NCBI GenBank assembly: GCA_017620025.1 | Contig: JAFZRF010000003.1 | Coordinates: 62,001 to 126,000, forward strand | Reading direction: 5' to 3' | DNA from: Ruminococcus sp. | GTDB taxonomy: Bacteria > Bacillota > Clostridia > Oscillospirales > Ruminococcaceae | DNA length: 64,000 bases | Shown: positions 59,701 to 64,000 of the stretch, piece after piece | How positions within the stretch are numbered: the stretch's first letter is position 1 | Layout of the letters: each line of letters starts with the position of its first letter | Notes under the pieces: generated by a model | Databases searched by the model: none | Told to the model about the DNA's origin: nothing | What the model saw: the letters and a program-made list of their open reading frames with translations, nothing else | Program-made: the position numbers and the translations under genes

Positions 59701-61464
59701 ATGACAAATCTCTCTCAGAAAAGATCTGTCCTGGCAGCAATTATAAGTGGAACGCTGCTGGCCGGCTCTGTAACATCAGTGCCTTTCGCCTCAGGAGCAG
59801 ACCTTAGCACCGAGCCCCTCTCAGAAGTGACAGTAACAGAAGACACAATACAGGTAACCGGTATCGAACAGTTCCTTGAGGCCGGCGGCGCAAGCCTGCT
59901 TGCCGATGGAGAAACAACCGGGGAAGCCGTCCAGGAGACAGCCAACATTTTCTATGATACGTTTGAAAGCGGCGCAGGCGACTGGACAGGCAGAGGCGGA
60001 GCTTCTGTAGAAGCATCCGGCGATTTTGCATACAAGGGCAGCAAGGCACTCAAGTGCACCAAGCGCTCCGATTCATGGAACGGTGCAGCTCTTGAACTCA
60101 GTGCATCAACCTTCGTACCCGGTACAGAATACAGCTTCAGTGTATGTGCCGGAATCGCTTCAGGATCAACAACACATTTCCTGCTCTCCCTTCAGTACAA
60201 GGACGGTTCTGAAACAGTATACGACCATCTTGCAGAGGCTGACTGCGTAGGCGGAAAATTTGTACAGCTTGCCAATGCAAACTACAAGATCCCCGCAGGT
60301 GCAACTGATATGGTTCTCTATATCGAGACAAAATCCGGCTCGGGCGATTTCTATATCGACGAGGCCGTAGCGGCTGCTGCAGGCACTGCTTTTGAGGGCC
60401 CGGCACCGTATAAGTTCATCCTCGGTGATATCAACGCTGACCTTGTACTTGATACCTTTGACCTCGTTGCATCGAGAAAGGGCCTTGTCGAGGAAGGTTT
60501 TACCGACAAGCTCATGAAGAAGGCCGCTGACGTAGATCAGAACGGCGAATTCGCAGTAGCAGATACAGTCCTTCTCAGCGAGTTCCTCCTCGGCAAGATC
60601 ACGGAGTTCCCCGTAGCGGAGAAGATCAAGCCGGAGGCTAAGACAATGGAAGAATTCACAGCCGAGATCGCTCCCAATGTTGTCAATATGGAGCCCAACA
60701 GCTCACATGACAAGAGAGGCGGAGTAGATTACGGAAAGCTTGAGCAGGGCACTTATCATTCAACAGTTGCAAACAAGGATAAGCCCTTCTATATCCTCCT
60801 TCCTGCCGGATACGACGGAACCAAGGAGTATCCCGTAATGTACGTAATGCACGGATATTACGAGAAGGTTGACCGTATGATCATCAACGGCAACAACACA
60901 GGAAGCATGAGGACTCAGGAGATCGTCGGCAATGCCATTGCAGACGGTGAGGCTGAGGAAATGATCTGTGTATTCCCGTATGTATTCACAAGTAAGACTC
61001 TCAACGAGTGTACGGGAATGAACGACGAAAACAACAAGGCATACGACGACTTCATGTATGACCTCATCGAGTGCCTGATGCCCTATATCGAAGAGCACTA
61101 CAGCGTAAAGACCGGCAGAGAGAATACTGCTATCACTGGCTTCTCAATGGGCGGACGTGAGTCACTCCTCATCGGTCTCCAGCATCCCGAGCTCTTCGGC
61201 TACGTAGGAGCTATATGTCCTGCACCGGGCGTACCGGACAGCATATTCGTAAGACATTCTGACGAAGAGTCACCCTATCTGCTCTTCCTGTCAGGCGGTA
61301 CAAATGACGATGTTGTTCAGACTATCCCTGTAGGATACCATAACACCCTTGAAAAGAACGGTGTTCCGCACGTATGGCATTATATCCAGGGCGGATACCA
61401 CGGAGACAACTCCATCCACGCACATATCTACAACTTTGTGCGGGCTGTATTCAAGGCAGCTTAA
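59701..61464 (+). CDS. Secreted CBM22-dockerin-CE1 esterase (feruloyl/acetyl xylan esterase)
   Basis: 587 residues. Signal peptide ~1-33; CBM22/CBM4_9-like module (~84-226); dockerin (~239-303) placed in the middle; CE1 alpha/beta-hydrolase (~345-587) with nucleophile Ser482 in GFSMGG and a C-terminal His in GGYHGDNSIH. It should remove ferulate or acetate from xylan. The first dockerin loop (DINADLVLD) has Leu in place of the usual Gly. The CBM-dockerin unit is closely related to that of the GH43 enzyme. AAAAGGAG precedes the ATG. Confidence 0.9.
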   Translation: MTNLSQKRSVLAAIISGTLLAGSVTSVPFASGADLSTEPLSEVTVTEDTIQVTGIEQFLEAGGASLLADGETTGEAVQETANIFYDTFESGAGDWTGRGGASVEASGDFAYKGSKALKCTKRSDSWNGAALELSASTFVPGTEYSFSVCAGIASGSTTHFLLSLQYKDGSETVYDHLAEADCVGGKFVQLANANYKIPAGATDMVLYIETKSGSGDFYIDEAVAAAAGTAFEGPAPYKFILGDINADLVLDTFDLVASRKGLVEEGFTDKLMKKAADVDQNGEFAVADTVLLSEFLLGKITEFPVAEKIKPEAKTMEEFTAEIAPNVVNMEPNSSHDKRGGVDYGKLEQGTYHSTVANKDKPFYILLPAGYDGTKEYPVMYVMHGYYEKVDRMIINGNNTGSMRTQEIVGNAIADGEAEEMICVFPYVFTSKTLNECTGMNDENNKAYDDFMYDLIECLMPYIEEHYSVKTGRENTAITGFSMGGRESLLIGLQHPELFGYVGAICPAPGVPDSIFVRHSDEESPYLLFLSGGTNDDVVQTIPVGYHNTLEKNGVPHVWHYIQGGYHGDNSIHAHIYNFVRAVFKAA

Positions 61465-61711
61465 CTATCGGCAACCCTCTCAACCCGCACGGCGGTTTCT
61501 GCACAACTCTGCCGTGCGGACAGGGCGCAATAAACTCAGCTGTATGACCGGATAGCGCATACTGCTGTGAGGTATAATTCCTTTGCTATCCGATTCCTTT
61601 AATTGTAAGAGGGCGAATCAGAACAGTCTTATCTCCTTTTGGGCGGGGGTAGGACTGTTGCTCTTTTATAGCGGCCTTACTGCTGAAAATTGCTAAGGTG
61701 TTATGGCACAG
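61465..61711 (+). other. Gap after CE1 gene with two hairpins
   Basis: A 9-bp stem (61485-61493 with 61511-61519) without T-run follows the stop; a second hairpin (61622-61628 with 61653-61659) followed by GCTCTTTTA is a likely terminator. No gene is seen. Confidence 0.6.
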
Positions 61712-61740
61712 TTGACACTAAACGGAAACTGTGATAAAAT
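61712..61740 (+). promoter_or_regulatory. SigA promoter of the S8 protease gene
   Basis: TTGACA at 61712-61717, 17-nt spacer, TAAAAT at 61735-61740 with TGA before it. ~95-nt leader. Confidence 0.75.
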
Positions 61741-61840
61741 AAATAATGTACGGGCTGGATAATACTTTTAATTTATTTCATATAGTAAACAAAGTGACAG
61801 TGCGTTCATTAAATCAATTGATGAAGGGATAGAAGCAACA

Positions 61841-64000
61841 ATGAAGAAGACCAGACAGCGTATCCTGAGTATGGCAGCGGCGGCAGCAATCGGCTGCTCG
61901 GTGGCAGTCAGCAGCGGAGTATCAGGGGTAACTGCATTTGCGGAGGAGAAAACCACTGCGGAGGACAGACTTGTGCCGGTAATGGTAAAGGTCAGCGGTG
62001 AGGGACTGCTTGCAGGTGCAGACGGCGCACAGCAGGGTACGGATTTTCTGGATACTGCCGATGCAGCAGCAAAGGCTTCATCGCTTCTGCAGATGAGCAG
62101 AGCGGCGGAGTCGTATATACGCAGTCTCTATCCGGCTCTTGAGATAGGCTACAGGTATGATGTTCTTTTGAACGGTTTTTCCTGCGAGCTTCCGGAGAGC
62201 CTTATTGACAGGGTGCGTGAATGTCAGTGGGTGGAGAGCGTTTCCGAAACAAGGACAATGAATGTAGTAAAGCCGGAGCTCTACTACGCCCCCGAAGCAG
62301 GCGGCGTGGATTTCTTCGGAGAGACTACCGGATATTTCGGCGAGGGTGAGGTCATCGCCGTACTGGATTGCGAATTTGACGTAACACACAGTATGTTCGC
62401 CCCGATCGACGACAAGGAGAACAAGCTCACGAAGGAGGATATAGCAGCGGTAGCCGGAAGCCTCAATGTAAATGTCGATCCTGACAGGGCTTATGTCAGC
62501 AGCAAGCTGCCCTTTGTATTTGACTACGGCGACGATACTCCCTATGACGTGGCATTCGAGGAGGAATATCACGGAACTCATGTTGCGGGCATAGCTGCCG
62601 GAGATCTTATAAAGGACAATGGCGGAGAGGAGATCGCAGGCATCGCAAGGGATGCGCAGCTTGTCATGATGAAGGTGTTCAGCGATGTCGTGGTTGATGA
62701 TGAATGCGATATAACTGAGTATTCCGTGGACGAGGATGTACTCCTTGCGGCTTTTGAGGATGCTGCAAAGCTGAAGGTAGATGTCATCAATCTCAGCTTC
62801 GGAGGACCAGAGCCTGATCTGAACAGCCTCCCTTACTGTGATGCGCTGAAGGCTCTTAACAACGCCGGAGTAATGGTCGTTGCGGCGGCCGGCAATTCTG
62901 CAAACAACCGCATCACAAGCGGAGACTGGCTCGATATGGATGCCTCAGTCCCCGATACTCAGACTCTTGGAGAACCGGCGGCGTTTTCCGATGTTTTCTG
63001 TGTAGCGTCAGCGGAGAATACCTTCTCCCGTGAGCAGTGCTTCCTCATCGAAGGTCTCGATGACGAGATACCATTTCTTGATACAGGAGTACATACGGTA
63101 TTTGATATGCTCGGTGACGGTGTGCATGAGTATGTTTACTGCGGACTCGGCCTTGAATCGGATTTTGAGGGAAAGGATGTTGAGGGCAAGGCAGTGCTCC
63201 TGGACAGAGGTGAGATCACCTTTTCCGAGAAGGCGATCAACGCCACAGATGCCGGAGCTTCCTGCATGATAGTCTGCAACAATGCAGAGGCGGACAGGCT
63301 CGTAAGCATGATAATTGAAGGAACGGATCTTCCCGCAGCGTTCATATCAATGAACGACGGCGAGAAGCTGAAAAAAGCAGAGAGCGGAAAACTGCGCATC
63401 GACAGCACGCATGTTCTTGTAACGCCCCTTAACGGCGGGATCAGCAGCTTCAGCTCCTACGGCCCGACGGAGGATCTCAGGATAAAGCCGGAGATAGCCG
63501 GTATAGGCGGTGCGGTAACATCCTCTGCATACAAAAACGGCCTCAAGGTAATGGACGGTACCTCAATGGCTTCCCCCTATGTTGCGGGCTGTGCTGCTGT
63601 ATTCGATCAGTACCTCCGCAAGAACGGAACAGAGCTGACAGGAGCTGAGAAGACTGCTTTCATAAAGAACATCTTCATGAATTCTGCCGACCTCTTTGTC
63701 AACGACGGCCTTTATGAAAGTCCGAGACGTCAGGGCGCAGGTCTGATCGATCTCAGGAACGTGCTTAATGACAGGGTGATGCTCACCGGAAAAGACGGCC
63801 TTGCAAAGATAGAGCTGAAGGACAATCTTACGGATAAATTCAGCTTTGATGTGAATATCAGGAATTTCAGTGATCAGGATGTTGAATTCACTGACGCAAA
63901 GCTCGTTCTCACAACTGACGAAGGAGGACAGCTTACGAATGACGAATCCGGTCAGATAACGATATGCGGCGGAACACCGTTTGGATGTACTGCTGATCTT
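61841..64000 (+). CDS. Secreted S8 subtilisin-like protease with PA insert (3' end outside window)
   Basis: 720 codons visible; the gene runs off the right edge. Signal peptide ~1-34, inhibitor-like propeptide (~40-145), then the catalytic domain with Asp176 (VLDCEFD), His244 (YHGTHVAG), the oxyanion Asn in AAAGNS and Ser575 (GTSMASP). A PA-type domain is inserted before the Ser (~395-530). After ~residue 640 an Fn3-like domain starts. This is the lactocepin/C5a-peptidase layout. The usual DSG/DTG after the catalytic Asp is DCE. GAAGGGA lies 12 nt upstream of the ATG. Confidence 0.92.
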   Translation, partial: MKKTRQRILSMAAAAAIGCSVAVSSGVSGVTAFAEEKTTAEDRLVPVMVKVSGEGLLAGADGAQQGTDFLDTADAAAKASSLLQMSRAAESYIRSLYPALEIGYRYDVLLNGFSCELPESLIDRVRECQWVESVSETRTMNVVKPELYYAPEAGGVDFFGETTGYFGEGEVIAVLDCEFDVTHSMFAPIDDKENKLTKEDIAAVAGSLNVNVDPDRAYVSSKLPFVFDYGDDTPYDVAFEEEYHGTHVAGIAAGDLIKDNGGEEIAGIARDAQLVMMKVFSDVVVDDECDITEYSVDEDVLLAAFEDAAKLKVDVINLSFGGPEPDLNSLPYCDALKALNNAGVMVVAAAGNSANNRITSGDWLDMDASVPDTQTLGEPAAFSDVFCVASAENTFSREQCFLIEGLDDEIPFLDTGVHTVFDMLGDGVHEYVYCGLGLESDFEGKDVEGKAVLLDRGEITFSEKAINATDAGASCMIVCNNAEADRLVSMIIEGTDLPAAFISMNDGEKLKKAESGKLRIDSTHVLVTPLNGGISSFSSYGPTEDLRIKPEIAGIGGAVTSSAYKNGLKVMDGTSMASPYVAGCAAVFDQYLRKNGTELTGAEKTAFIKNIFMNSADLFVNDGLYESPRRQGAGLIDLRNVLNDRVMLTGKDGLAKIELKDNLTDKFSFDVNIRNFSDQDVEFTDAKLVLTTDEGGQLTNDESGQITICGGTPFGCTADL

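Overview
The window looks like chromosome from a cellulosome-building Ruminococcus (Bacillota, Oscillospiraceae), close to the R. flavefaciens/R. champanellensis type. The reasons are secreted plant-cell-wall enzymes ending in dockerin modules (GH43, GH5, PL11, CE1 and one non-catalytic protein), Thr/Pro-rich linkers, clostridial-type small genes (DUF4364, DUF1292, long HPF, NusG-domain-II/Gx/ApbE), anaerobic ribonucleotide reductase, and no sign of respiration. The species is not decided. I see no rRNA, tRNA, CRISPR array, transposase or phage gene.

Layout. 1-7.3 kb: a cut-off membrane diguanylate cyclase, a division/elongation operon (FHA, FtsW/RodA, PBP), hpf, a tyrosine phosphatase and a LUD protein. 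7.3-9.8 kb: a hairpin-rich intergenic repeat and a minus-strand operon for flavin transfer at the cell surface (apbE, NusG-II, Gx transporter, small orf). 9.8-14.6 kb: an SGNH-like membrane protein, nrdD-nrdG, a structured RNA that looks like 6S RNA, and a DUF1292 gene. 14.6-20.1 kb: aroB-aroA-aroC behind a terminator-bearing leader, followed by DUF4364, two small orfs and a dockerin protein. 20.4-26.1 kb: GH43 enzyme, flavodoxin-like reductase, MATE pump, Nudix hydrolase and a second hairpin repeat.

26.1-33.8 kb is a sugar-uptake locus: mutarotase-like protein, cytoplasmic GH3, binding protein and two permeases on the minus strand, with a divergent AraC regulator. 34-41.6 kb carries pgk, tpiA and gpmI, interrupted by an AT-rich two-repeat protein and small membrane proteins, then a third hairpin repeat and an archaeal-type aspartyl-tRNA synthetase. 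41.8-46.2 kb has a lipoprotein, three TM2 proteins (two of them a recent tandem copy) and a calcium-type P-ATPase. 46.4-56.4 kb is a cell-wall-degradation island: GH5 cellulase and PL11 rhamnogalacturonan lyase bracketed by two paralogous regulators that join a LacI-type sensor, a GAF-like region, a decayed GGDEF domain and an AraC-type HTH. 56.4-64 kb: an M16C protease, a CBM22-dockerin-CE1 esterase and a cut-off S8 protease.

Putting it together (inference): secreted dockerin enzymes open xylan, cellulose and pectin at the surface; the ABC transporter brings in oligosaccharides; the GH3 enzyme splits them in the cytoplasm; glycolysis genes lie next door. The strongest leads for something undescribed are the regulator pair around GH5/PL11, the covarying hairpin-mosaic repeats, the terminator that contains a perfect NrdR-box match upstream of nrdD, the aroB leader, and the AT-rich duplicated protein between pgk and tpiA. 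Starts were chosen by Shine-Dalgarno position, and promoters were called by eye.
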